From: Globisporangium splendens | Taxonomy: Eukaryota; Oomycota; Peronosporomycetes; Pythiales; Pythiaceae | Direction: 5' to 3' | Length of the DNA: 64,000 nt | Assembly (NCBI GenBank): GCA_006386115.1 | Contig: VFIW01000043.1 | Span: forward strand, 186,001-250,000 | Shown here: positions 36,885-47,321 of the stretch, piece by piece | How positions within the stretch are numbered: position 1 is the first letter of the stretch | How the letters are laid out: each line of letters begins with the position of its first letter | The notes under the pieces: model-generated | Databases searched by the model: none | The model's input: the letters and a program-made list of their open reading frames with translations, nothing else | What the model was told of the DNA's origin: nothing | Program-made: the position numbers and the translations under genes

Positions 36885-38818
36885 CCACGACATAGGGTCC
36901 ACAGTCATGCTCATAGTGATCATGCATTCCATTCCTCACCACCCCAGGGCCTCCAAGAAGGAGGGATTCTCTCCCTGGGATGGGCCGGTCCAAACTGGAC
37001 CGCTGAGGCTGGAACTGGACCGCTTGAGCTCTACTGGGAAAAATGGAGAAATGCAGAAGCAACAACACCACCTACCGGAAATTGCCAATTTTATGCAGTG
37101 GCGAAAGCGATGCTCCAAATCGTGCATGACAACATGGCCAATGAGAAGCTGCTCGAGGCCACGGCGAGCAGAATCAAGCAAAGCATGAACGCGGCAGCAC
37201 GGCTCAACTTCGATCTCGAATTTCCTGAAGGAACTCATTTGGGAATACTCGAAGCACTGGGGAGAGGGGATCAAAAAATGAGCCCAAAAGAAAGGAGAGC
37301 AGATGTTCTCGACTATTTCAGCGATATCGCAAGCAGCTCCTCCAGCCGATCTTCCACGCTGCCAGGATCCCTGTGGGGTGGACCGGAGTCCTTGCGGATG
37401 GCTGCCAAAGCCCTGCAGAGAAAAATCTTCGTGCTGATCGAGACAACGTACGGAGATCGCAAGGGCTTTGCAATTTACAAGCCGCAATCCAGAGTCCATG
37501 GAGGCGGCCAGTTTTTGTCAGCCAAAGAATATGTGTGCACAGGGAAGCAATGGGAAGACGAGCTCCGTCAAGACAGAAACGAAGCAGAGACCACGAGCAG
37601 TCCGCTACCAATTGTAATGAAATTCGCAAACGAACACTACAACAGTCTGCACTTCAGAACCTTTAACGACCCAACGCCACTGGCGAATATGACGAGCTCA
37701 TCACTAGCGAAGCATCTCCAAGGATCCGTGAGGAGCAAGTCGGAGTTCAAGACGGACCGATCTGGTCAATTCGAAGACGATCGAGAAACAGACGATTCGA
37801 TGGAGGACAGCGACAATTCCAGTTTGGGAGAGTCAGTGTGGACTCCATCGCTGGACGAGCGAGAAAAGTTCGAGCCAAGCCAGCTCAGCGGACAACACGG
37901 CTGGTCGTTCGCATCGCAGGAGAATCAGCTTGTGGTATATCACTCGCCCACAACCGAGTTACCTCCACAACCCAGGAAGCGAGAGAGAGACGAAACCCTG
38001 ATGCTCACAGCAATAGATGGTGACGTCGCGATAAACCTGAACAGCCCCAATATCCCCCTCAAGAAAACCAAAACGCTCTCGAGACGTTTGGTGATCGAAG
38101 GAGACTCCATGCAGAAACGCAGAGACCTCGAGCGCACGCTGCAGGAGCATTGGGAAGGGTTCCAGGAGCAATGGAAGCAAGAAACCAAATGCCCCTTTCC
38201 TCTGCTCTCGTCCAATCGTGATGTATGGACGCAGGCAGCTCTCAATGAGTGGGAGCGAATTCTAGCGATGTTGAAGACGTCGCCAGGGCCGCATCACGTA
38301 CTGAATCATCTCAGCGGGCCAACGCTAGTGGACTTGACGCAAGTTCTGCGCGAACAGGTGATTGAGGAAGGGCTCAAACGTCTTGTACACCGCACCGATC
38401 AGGCAAAAACCAGGGTATGGATCACAGGTTGGTTTGACAGGATTGCAACGGCAACCACGAAGCAACAACGGGCCGTACTACTCAACTCCAAGGAAGACTG
38501 GTTGACGCTTGGAAAAATAAAGTACGGAGTCCTCGAAGTTCTGCGACTTTGTCACCCGACCCAGCAAGAGAAGCTCAGCCGCTACATCATCTGCACAGTG
38601 GTGTATGAGGAGGAGCTGCAAACGTTCAGGTCCAGTGACGCCGAAGACCCAGACAACCTGACGAGGCGATTGAAGACTTCTGTGCGATGTTGAAGCAAAC
38701 CAGAGAACTTAAAGCAGCCTTCAAGAGTGGAGAGGAGCTCAGCGAATGGTCAGCACTTTCGGTGATCATGGCTCAAGTCACCATGGAAGTGGACTCGGTC
38801 GAGCCCTCAAGGTACTAA
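36885..38818 (+). pseudogene. LINE ORF2: OTU-type cysteine protease (frameshifted)
   Basis: The frame is open from 36885. GNCQFYAVAKAM at 37077-37112 is the OTU nucleophile motif (Cys at 37083-37085); WGGPESLRMAAKALQRKIFV near 37374 and NEHYNSLHF near 37630 are the expected W-G and catalytic His elements. The usual Asp before GNC is Thr here. No ATG lies upstream in frame, so the start is unknown (non-AUG, or lost). After the protease domain comes a region rich in Ser and Asp, then a helical part. The frame ends at 38693, but the reading continues in another frame (EAIEDFCAMLKQTRELKAAF) to TAA at 38816-38818, which indicates an indel near 38660. Deubiquitinase-like activity is inferred from the family only. 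Confidence 0.85.
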
Positions 38819-38867
38819 AGGCGTGACACCAACAGGTAACCAAGGTGGCAGTAGCCCAGGCACAGAA

Positions 38868-41800
38868 ATGTACGCCGCGCTACATGCCCTCAAGAATGCA
38901 TTTTACAAAAATCAAAAAAAGGAAAAAAGACCATGTCCAAACACGCTACGGGTATTAACTCAGAACGTGTGCGGATTCAAAAAGAAAGAACGAACAAAAT
39001 GGTTAGAGGACCTCAAGGGGGCACTAACCGCAGAAAAGTATGATATCATTTATTTACAGGAGACGAGGATCACCACAGCCAAAGAAGAACGCAGACTCCG
39101 ACATTACTGGAACCGAATATGGGGGGTTGCAAACCTGGACGAACCAACGTCCTTTTGGTCCATCCATCCAGACGCGACCGGCGGAGTGGCAATACTCACA
39201 AATCCGAAGACGATTAGCGAAACACAACTGATCGAGGAATCCAAGTGGACGAATCGCACAGTCGCTATCAAGTCCAAGGGAGTGGTGTGGATTAATGTGT
39301 ACGCACCCAACAAGAAAGCAGAGCGAGAACACTTCTTCCGACGCCTAAACGAGGAGTTCGGGACTCATCGTGCAGCAGCAGTGCTCGGAGGTGACTTCAA
39401 TTGTGTGCTCGACAAGCAACGGGACCGGTACCAAAGAGGAGTTCGGCTACCTGTGCAGTGCGAGAGTGCAGAACTGAGACGACTAGTGACGGAGTGGAAC
39501 ATTTACGACGCACGGGAGCTAGTGGAGGATCCGGAGTGGCCAGTGCAGAGGGAACCGACGGAGCATTTCACATACTGGAGGAAAAACTCAGCCAGTCGAC
39601 TCGACCGATTCTATATCGCAGGAAACCTGGGCAGCGCCGTGCAATGGGAGGCCATAGAGCTACCCAAGTGCTACTCGGATCACCAAGCAGTGGTGCTGCA
39701 TATGAAATGGACGAGTCAACCGCAGAGACCAAAGAGAGTGAACAAGTGCAGGTACCCGATGCGAACCTCGCGTCCTGACTTGGTGCGGACTGGGGTGCAA
39801 AAGGCAATCGCTCACGAGCTGGAGCTGATGCAGAGTGAAGGGTCAATCGTTTGGAACAACCTGGAGCAGCGTATCATCAAAGCAATACTGAGAGTAAGTC
39901 GAGCAGAGAAGCGGCAAGTACGAAGATACCGGCAAAAGTTGGAGGATCAGCAGCACCGACCGGCAAACCGCACAAGGCGTCAGCTGATCGAAGAACAAGC
40001 AAACGCGGCAAGAGAGGCAGCAGAGTTCAAATTCGGTAAGTATATGCAAGCAACGCAGGGGGATGTTCGTCACTTCTTTCGGAGGATCACCAACTGGCAG
40101 CGGGATCAAACAATTTCGCGATTAGAACCGACTCCCGGAAGGTACCACTCACCAAACGCGAGTCTGGCGGACATCATGGGGGCAGAATGGCACCAAATCA
40201 CTGGCCAGAGCCATGCTGCGGTCCCTCCGCAGAAGGCTGAACAGCGATTTGATGCACTGGTGTACATTCCGGAAACTCGAAAAGTCACGGAAGAGCAAAA
40301 CCAAGACTTGATGGCACCCATCACTGAAAAGGAAGTACGAGAGGCGATCGCGGCTTTACATCGGCATAAGGCAGGTGGCGTGGACAGTCTGAACAATGAC
40401 TTCTACAAGGATTGCGAGGACGTGATGGTCGAAGTTTTGGTGCGGGAATTCAACAACATCCAACGCGGGGCAACCCATGCCACGATCATTCGGTCAAGGA
40501 ATCGTGATACCGTTGCGCAAGAAAGGAGATTCGCCAAACCCCCTCGATTACAGACCAATCACTCTGCTCACGACCACTTACAAGTTGTTTGCAAAAGTCT
40601 TGGCAACAAGGCTGCAAGACATCCTTCTGTGGATCATCGGGGAAGCACAACAAGGCTTTGTACGCGACCGACTGATGGAGAACGCGATCCTCATCATGCA
40701 AGCCGCATTGGACAAAGCGTACCACAACAACGGTGAAGGGTTGGATGACGCTCCGGGAATTGCGATGCTTGACTTCATGAAGGCTTACGACACGTTGGAC
40801 AGAGATTTTCTGTATCTTGTGCTGAGCAAGTTCGGTTTTGGGCGACAATTTGTGGATTTAGTACGTCGAATGCACTCGGACACTACAGCGCAGTACCTGG
40901 TGAACGGTGAAGTGTCTAGAGAATGGGAGGTCAAGTCGGGAATTCGTCAAGGTTGCCCCCTGGCCCCTCTGCTGTTTATTGTCGCCGCGGAGATTCTCGC
41001 ACTAGCAGTACAACAAGACCCCCATCTGGAAGGTTTCGTGTGACCAGATCCGGAGCAGAACCCCATCTCATTTCGACCTTCGTCGACGACTCCGCCGTCT
41101 TTTTGAAACAAGGGAAACAGCTGCCTCGACTGATGCAGCTGCTGTCCGAGTTCGGCCAGCAATCAGGTCTGCACGTGCAACCAACGAAAAGCAGCTACAT
41201 CTGTCTCAACACAGCAGTAGTCCAGGAACAAAGATGCGGCATTCCAATTCTGAAGCATGGAGAGACGGTGAGATACCTTGGCATCCAAATAGGTACCGGG
41301 AACATCACACAAGCTAATTGGGAGGACCGCCTGCAAAAGCTCCGAACCAGATTGATCATCGCGGCCAAAGTCTCCAACAGTGTGGTGGGGAGAGTGCTTA
41401 TACTGAATTCGATCTTACTGCCGTCGATTCTGTTCACTGCCGGCTACATCAAGCCCCCAGCGAAAGTCGTGGATCAGCTAGTGAATCTACAAAAGCAATT
41501 TTTGTGGAAATCGACACTCGGCACAGACGGCACGAGGCACAAGGTGAGTCCTTCCCTGCTCTACTTGCCGGTCAAGGAAGGAGGCATAGGTCTCTACTCA
41601 ATACCTCTTGCAATAAAGCGACAAGCGATGCGGCGGACAACTCGGTGGCTACAGCGAGCGCGAGACAAGTATACAGAAGCTTGGCATGAACAAGTGCATC
41701 GGGACAAAAGTCAAAACTGGGGATGTTGCGCGATTTCACCCAAGGAGCGAAGCCAGCTGGCACAGACAAGGCTGTACCAGATAAACAATATTCACAGACT

Positions 41801-43896
41801 CGGGTGGGAGTATCTCTGTGAAGACCTGGTGGTGGCAGAGAGACGCAATCCCGCGTGGAAAGACGATCTGAAGCAGCAAATGGAATCCTTGCTACTGACC
41901 CTGGATCTTGAGTGGAGATCAGACGGACGTGTAGGTGTGTACTTTGAGAGGAAGCCTGAGCAGACGATCCATCAACTATCGGAAGAGACTCGAGCCTTCT
42001 GGCCATCCTTTCAGTGGAACGACAACCCCTGGATAATCGACAGTCAAGGCGAGCAGTATACAGTCAAAAAGGTTCCTTTCCTGAGGGAATGCAATTTGAC
42101 CAGCTTCAACGCGAGACAGAGAGGAAGAGCGAGTGTTCTCCGTGCGGATACCAACCATGACGGCAACTCTCACGTTCAAACGAATGACCACCCTGCGAAA
42201 ACTCGTAACCAGCATCATTCTATGCTCACCGGAGATAGAAATCGATGCAGGCAACCAGTTGAACAGTCACCAGGAGCCGTGGAGCAGGAAACACACAAAA
42301 CGAGAGTACAAGTGGATCAGTAATGGCATGGGAACCATCATTGCGGTGCCAGTATCGGAGGGGAGCCACACGGACTACATCCAGATGCAACGGCAAGCAA
42401 ACGGAGTTCTCTGGACAGTGACCGACTGGGCTGGGGATGTTATCTGTCAACAAGACGTGGCAATGATCGAAGAAGAAATAAAAACCGTAGGGTGGACATT
42501 CAAACCGCACCCGCTCACGACTCACTGTCCGTGGCTGGTGCATGAACGTACTCCCCCAAACAGTATCCAGAAGACAATTGACCGAGCACGAACACAAAGG
42601 TTGCACAGCAAGTTGTATCAAGGTCTCGGAGGACTCATAGACAAGCTCAACGAAGTCGCGAAAACTGACCAGTGGTACAGTCGTGTGCAGTACCGACTAC
42701 CAGCAGATCTATGGAAACAACGAGGATGTCTTACGCCGTTTCAGATGTGGACGACATACCGGATCTCTACGATGCAGCTCAACCTATTCCATCCGGGAAG
42801 GATCGAGTCTCCAGCGTGCCCAAGCAATGCCGGATGTGGGGAGATAAAAGAAACTATCTCACACATAGTCTGGAGTTGCAAGCGAGCACAAGCCGCGTGG
42901 ACGGCCTTCCTCGGACGATGGATGGGCCGAGCATTGACGGAGCAAGCACTCAACCTCTTCTTGCCTCATATTGCTAGCCGCACAGCCCCGCCAGGTCAAC
43001 GATCTTTGCTCCGGGAATTGGAAAAGCGCTTCGGGTTCATTACTCCGGAACACTCGACAGCACTACAGAAACTTTGGTTTATCGTAACATCAAGCACCCC
43101 AGCATTGTTGTGGAGAACGAGAGTGGAAATAGTGCATGAACGACAACATCTCACTATCGAAGAAAGTACCCAGCGAGTGTGGACAGCGTGTGTGATGCAA
43201 GTGCGGGCCGTGGCTCATCGGATGAGAACGCTCAAAGGAGAAAAGATCGATGCAACGTGCCTGAGCCAACTGCTCAGCGTACTGGAGACACAAGACTTGT
43301 CGCGCCAACTGGAAGCATGGACGACGGCGCGTTTGTATTTCGATGGAGGTGCACGCGGCAACCCAGGTCCAGGAGGCAGCGGATGGGGACTCATCTTCCT
43401 GAATGAACGCAGCAATCGATGGGAACTCAAAGCATGCGGCTATGCGTACATGGGACCAGAAGTCACGAACAATTGGTGCGAATACAGCGCGCTGAAAGAT
43501 GGTCTGGCATACAGTGCACACTACCTGCAGCATTATGAAGTCAAGTTGGAAGTCTTCGGAGACAGCCAAATGATTATCGCAGCCCAGAACGGGTTCTCTT
43601 CTATACGCCAGACCAAGTTGCAGCCACTAGCAGTTCGGGTAAACCAAATCATCGGCAACTTTGCATGGACCTCCTGGAATCACACAATACGAGAACAAAA
43701 CAAGATGGCCGACCTTCTCGCCAACATGGCAATGAACTCCAAGAGTGCGAAGATACTCACCGACGAATCGCGGGGAAATGATCAAGTTCTTATGTCCCAA
43801 GTTGCAGCTCTACTCGCCAATGATATCGGTGCCACACCGTCACAACTAAGAAACACCTCACTGTCAGCAGTGTTGATGAGACTCAGGAATTCTTAA
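38868..43896 (+). pseudogene. LINE ORF3: AP endonuclease, reverse transcriptase, RNase H (3 frameshifts)
   Basis: APE domain about 38950-39700: LTQNVCGF, IYLQETRI, GGDFNCVL and YSDHQAVV keep the Asn, Glu, Asp/Asn and Asp-His residues. RT about 40330-41350: FMKAYDTLD (motif A), GIRQGCPLAPLLF (B), FVDDSAVFL (C). Zinc-binding CPSNAGCGEIKETISHIVWSC-type motif near 42.8 kb (quoted by its Cys/His pattern). RNase H about 43320-43760 with YFDGGARGNPGPGGSGW, CEYSALKDG, GDSQ and ADLLAN. Frame shifts near 40470 (a G run), 41036 (one base missing) and 42116 (one base extra); at the last two the truncated copy at 47-50 kb has an unbroken frame. Start at ATG 38868 is the first Met; the frame is open from slightly upstream. 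Confidence 0.92.
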
Positions 43897-43952
43897 ACTG
43901 TATGTAGACCATAAGTTCAATAGAATTACCTTCTCTCTCTCTCTCTCTCTCT

Positions 43953-43969
43953 CAGGATTGTTCAACTTT
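43953..43969. repeat. Target-site duplication, right
   Basis: Exact repeat of 33948-33964, directly after the TC tail. Confidence 0.95.
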
Positions 43970-44429
43970 GCGGCAACGTGACTGTTAAAGCCTATTACCT
44001 CTTATATGTAAAAATGTATTGTTGGGCGGCAATGCAGAACGGATCTCAACGAATAGAAGCGCTCTGAGACTTGGAACTTTGAAACAGAAACCCTGTTTTG
44101 AAATAGAAGACCGACTACTATTCATTGGAATCCGTTATTTGTCCACGTAGTCGCTGATTGGAGACCATTTAGATTTGAATATTTTCTCAAAATTAATACT
44201 GAAGCTCAACATGAGGTCTTGTGCACTTTTTTTTAGTCACACGATCCAAGTGATTTCTCACGAGCCCCAGCAGCGGATTTGTAATCACGGGAGCACTCAC
44301 ATTACATTCTGTGCATCGGCCGCATACGTCATTGCTGCTCTTTCCAGGGCTCCAAGTGCGTTCATCCCATTCCACAATCTTCCTCCACACGTCCAAGTCG
44401 CCCTCCAACGCATACCTCAAGCTCGTACG

Positions 44430-45029
44430 ATGTCTCCTGCCTTGAAGCTCACGTACTTTGGTATCCCCGGTCGCGCTGAACTTGCGCGTCTTCTCTTCAC
44501 GTTCGGCGGCGTGGCATTCGAAGATGCTCGCGTGTCCGGACCGGAGTTCGGCGCCATGAAGACCAGTCTCCCGCTCGGGCAGCTTCCAATCTTGGAAGTC
44601 GATGGTGTCGTATTCTCGCAAAGCATGGCCATCAGCCGCTACGCCGCAAAGGTTGTCGGTCTTTACCCTGCGGATGCCGTACAAGCGCTTCGTGTTGAGA
44701 TGATCAGCGAGACCATAGTAGACATGCTTGACACTGTGGTGGACATCAAATTCCGCACGAGCGATGAAGCTGCGAAGGCCGAGAAGACGACCAAGTTCCT
44801 GACCGAAGCACTCCCAAAGTCGCTTGCTGCGCTTGAGACGATGGTGCAAGGCAAGTTCTTCATGGGGGATAACGCCACTTTGGCCGACGTGCACCTTTTT
44901 GACATTGTGCACAATGGATTGAAGGCGAGCTTCCCGGAGTTTGATTTCTCCAAGTACCCAAAGCTCGAAGGTGTGGTGGAGGTCGTGAAATCGAACGCCA
45001 ACATCGCCGCGTACTTGGCCAAGCCATAA
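44430..45029 (+). CDS. Glutathione S-transferase, sigma-like (GST16)
   Basis: 199 residues, protein identical to GST10, GST11 and GST15. It is the copy-2 counterpart of GST11, moved downstream by the LINE. The open frame reaches back to 44175, but the promoter motif at 44367-44383 supports the Met at 44430. The LINE lies about 460 bp upstream in the same direction. Confidence 0.94.
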   Translation: MSPALKLTYFGIPGRAELARLLFTFGGVAFEDARVSGPEFGAMKTSLPLGQLPILEVDGVVFSQSMAISRYAAKVVGLYPADAVQALRVEMISETIVDMLDTVVDIKFRTSDEAAKAEKTTKFLTEALPKSLAALETMVQGKFFMGDNATLADVHLFDIVHNGLKASFPEFDFSKYPKLEGVVEVVKSNANIAAYLAKP

Positions 45030-46966
45030 GTCTTGTTGAATAGAGTTGTGCGTACCCATGAACGCAACAAACCTAATCAACTTGTGATTTTTAGTCTTTG
45101 TTCAGACGATTTCTGTTTGATTTTGTGTCGGCGTAAACAGATCGGGTTTCAACTTTGCAACTTTGGAAACGACAAAGTCGGTGTGAGAGTGAAGTTCGCC
45201 GAGTTAAAGCCACAGTTTGATGGTGCTCTTCAATGTGCTCGTAATGGTCACAGCTCGCTTGGAAAACTTCAGGGGAATTACATTGATTAACAGAACAATC
45301 GAATTGCAAAATGTGGCATTATATCACGTCCGTTTTACAGATAAAACAAGATCCTTGTGCCTGGCACCTTCGGCCATGTTCACAAAAGCAACACAAAACA
45401 ATCGTTGTTTTGGCCGGTTTTTCCTGTCTGCTGCTGTCTCGGCAAAAGAGCAAACTCGCGCAGGAGGAGCTTTTTTGCAAAGCGGTAGCCGAGGTTTCGC
45501 ATTACTGCCAATAGATTTGCATTGATGGTTAATTTTCCGGCCAATCAAAGGTGCACCTTGACTGGCAGACTGACTGACTGGTGACTGAGTGTAATCACAC
45601 AAATTTGTGTGCGATTACGGCGAGCATTTGGTTCGAGGACGACATCATATGGCTGCCACCGCACGTTGCGGTATCATAATTGGCGGTGTTCACTTCTTGG
45701 TTCTTCAGAAATGGATGTTTTTGTCCGCGTGACCCATATATTCAGGTCCAGTGATGCAAATTCATGCGAACTCGACGGTGCCAGTGTATCTCAGTAATCA
45801 GATCGATTTGCATTCAGATCGCGATTTTCGCTTTGCAGCGTTGGGAGCGACGGCATTGCACTCGGTGTGAGAGCGAAGCGCCAAGGCAGAGCCATATTTG
45901 CTGATGCTCTTCTGCACACTCGTAATGGCGCTAGCTCATTTTGTTGAACTCGGAGGCGTATATTCAACTGCGTTGCGTGTATGCCCTCCGCATTAAACCG
46001 TCAGGAGATCATCAGTGTTGTCTCTGTCGACAGCTTCATCACCACCGCCTTGAGCTTGCACTACAAAGTAATCTGCATACCGCACGTCGTGTGCCAAGCA
46101 ATTGAATCACAAAGGTATATTTTAGTTAGCTGCGTTCAGCATACAAAAAATGTATTGTAGTGTTTTGCTGCATTCTGATGAGCACCAAAGAAACAACACG
46201 ATACTCAGGAATTCTTAAACTGTATGCAGATCATAAGTTCAATAGAATTATCTTCTCTCTCTCTCTCTCTCTCAAAGAGACAACGCTACCTGCTGCACGT
46301 ATCGACGAATCGCGACGGCGGAATGCGGGAACAGCGGTAAACGAATACACGAACCAGAGCGAACTTCGCTCTTCACTCAGCGAAGACTCATATTCACAAT
46401 AAGGACAATTTTCTCCGTTTTCGATTCTACGCGCTCGACGATAGTTTTGAGCATTAGCGTCCCAGGACGATTACCAAAGCGACCGAGTGCCGATGGCGAA
46501 AACTCGGGGCAGTCTCGAAATACAGGAAGCATTCCAAATCTTCTGGCACAAACAGGATTGTTCAACTTTGCGGCAACGTGACTGTTAAAGCCTATTACCT
46601 CTTATATGTAAAAATGTATTGTTGGGCGGCAATGCAGAACGGATCTCAACGAATAGAAGCGCTCTGAGACTTGGAACTTTGAAACAGAAACCCTGTTTTG
46701 AAATAGAAGACCGACTACTATTCATTGGAATCCGTTATTTGTCCACGTAGTCGCTGATTGGAGACCATTTAGATTTGAATATTTTCTCAAAATTAATACT
46801 GAAGCTCAACATGAGGTCTTGTGCACTTTTTTTTAGTCACACGATCCAAGTGATTTCTCACGAGCCCCAGCAGCGGATTTGTAATCACGGGAGCACTCAC
46901 ATTACATTCTGTGCATCGGCCGCATACGTCATTGCTGCTCTTTCCAGGGCTCCAAGTGCGTTCATC
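45030..46966. other. GST16 3' flank, 2.6-kb unit
   Basis: Copy of 24573-26507, with the inverted repeat at 45591-45618 and the LINE relic at 46203-46273. The TC run is two bases longer than at 25.8 kb, which explains the 2600 versus 2598 period. No gene is supported. Confidence 0.55.
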
Positions 46967-47029
46967 CCATTCCACAATCTTCCTCCACACGTCCAAGTCG
47001 CCCTCCAACGCATACCTCAAGCTCGTACG

Positions 47030-47321
47030 ATGTCTCCTGCCTTGAAGCTCACGTACTTTGGTATCCCCGGTCGCGCTGAACTTGCGCGTCTTCTCTTCAC
47101 GTTCGGCGGCGTGGCATTCGAAGATGCTCGCGTGTCCGGACCGGAGTTCGGCGCCATGAAGACCAGTCTCCCGCTCGGGCAGCTTCCAATCTTGGAAGTC
47201 GAGCTTCCCGGAGTTTGATTTTTCCAAGTATCCAAATCTAGAAGGCGTGGTGGAGACCGTCAAATCGAATGCCAACATCGCCGCGTACTTAGCGAGAGAG
47301 AGAGTGGGAGAGAGAAGGTAA
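47030..47321 (+). pseudogene. Chimeric, internally deleted GST (GST17)
   Basis: The first 56 or so codons equal GST10 up to LPILEVE. Then about 330 bp are missing and the frame ends at LPGV stop (47216-47218). The deletion joins the GTCGA of the LEVDG codons to the CGAGCTTCCCGG just before the PEFDFSKYP segment (microhomology CGA). After GAGTTTGATTT the sequence changes to that of GST5 (FSKYPNLEGVVETVKSNANI, in the other frame) and includes GST5's LINE junction RERVGERR and stop. It is thus a GST10-type 5' part fused to a GST5::LINE 3' part. Non-functional as a GST. Confidence 0.9.

Larger units (their letters stand above)
33965..43952 (+). mobile_element. Full-length 10-kb LINE encoding ORF1, OTU protease and APE-RT-RNase H
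   Basis: Non-LTR retrotransposon of 9988 bp between perfect 17-bp TSDs, ending in (TC)n. Order: 5' UTR of about 300 bp, ORF1 with a CCHC knuckle, a 500-bp spacer with tandem repeats, an OTU-type protease ORF, then an ORF with an apurinic endonuclease, reverse transcriptase, zinc-binding motif and RNase H. Inserted in the sense direction of GST15 and GST16, between them. At least four 1-nt indels break ORFs 2 and 3, so this copy is probably not autonomous. The architecture recalls LINEs with OTU domains known from algae and oomycetes (Dualen/RandI-like), but clade placement needs an RT tree. Confidence 0.96.
28130..45988 (+). repeat. Tandem duplication, copy 2, split by a LINE
   Basis: Second copy of the 7854-bp unit. 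It holds GST12, GST13, pseudogene 14, GST15 and GST16, enlarged by 10005 bp (LINE plus one TSD). The offset to copy 1 is 7854 before 33964 and 17859 after 43953, which exactly accounts for the insertion. A further 2600-bp step leads to the broken GST17. Confidence 0.92.
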
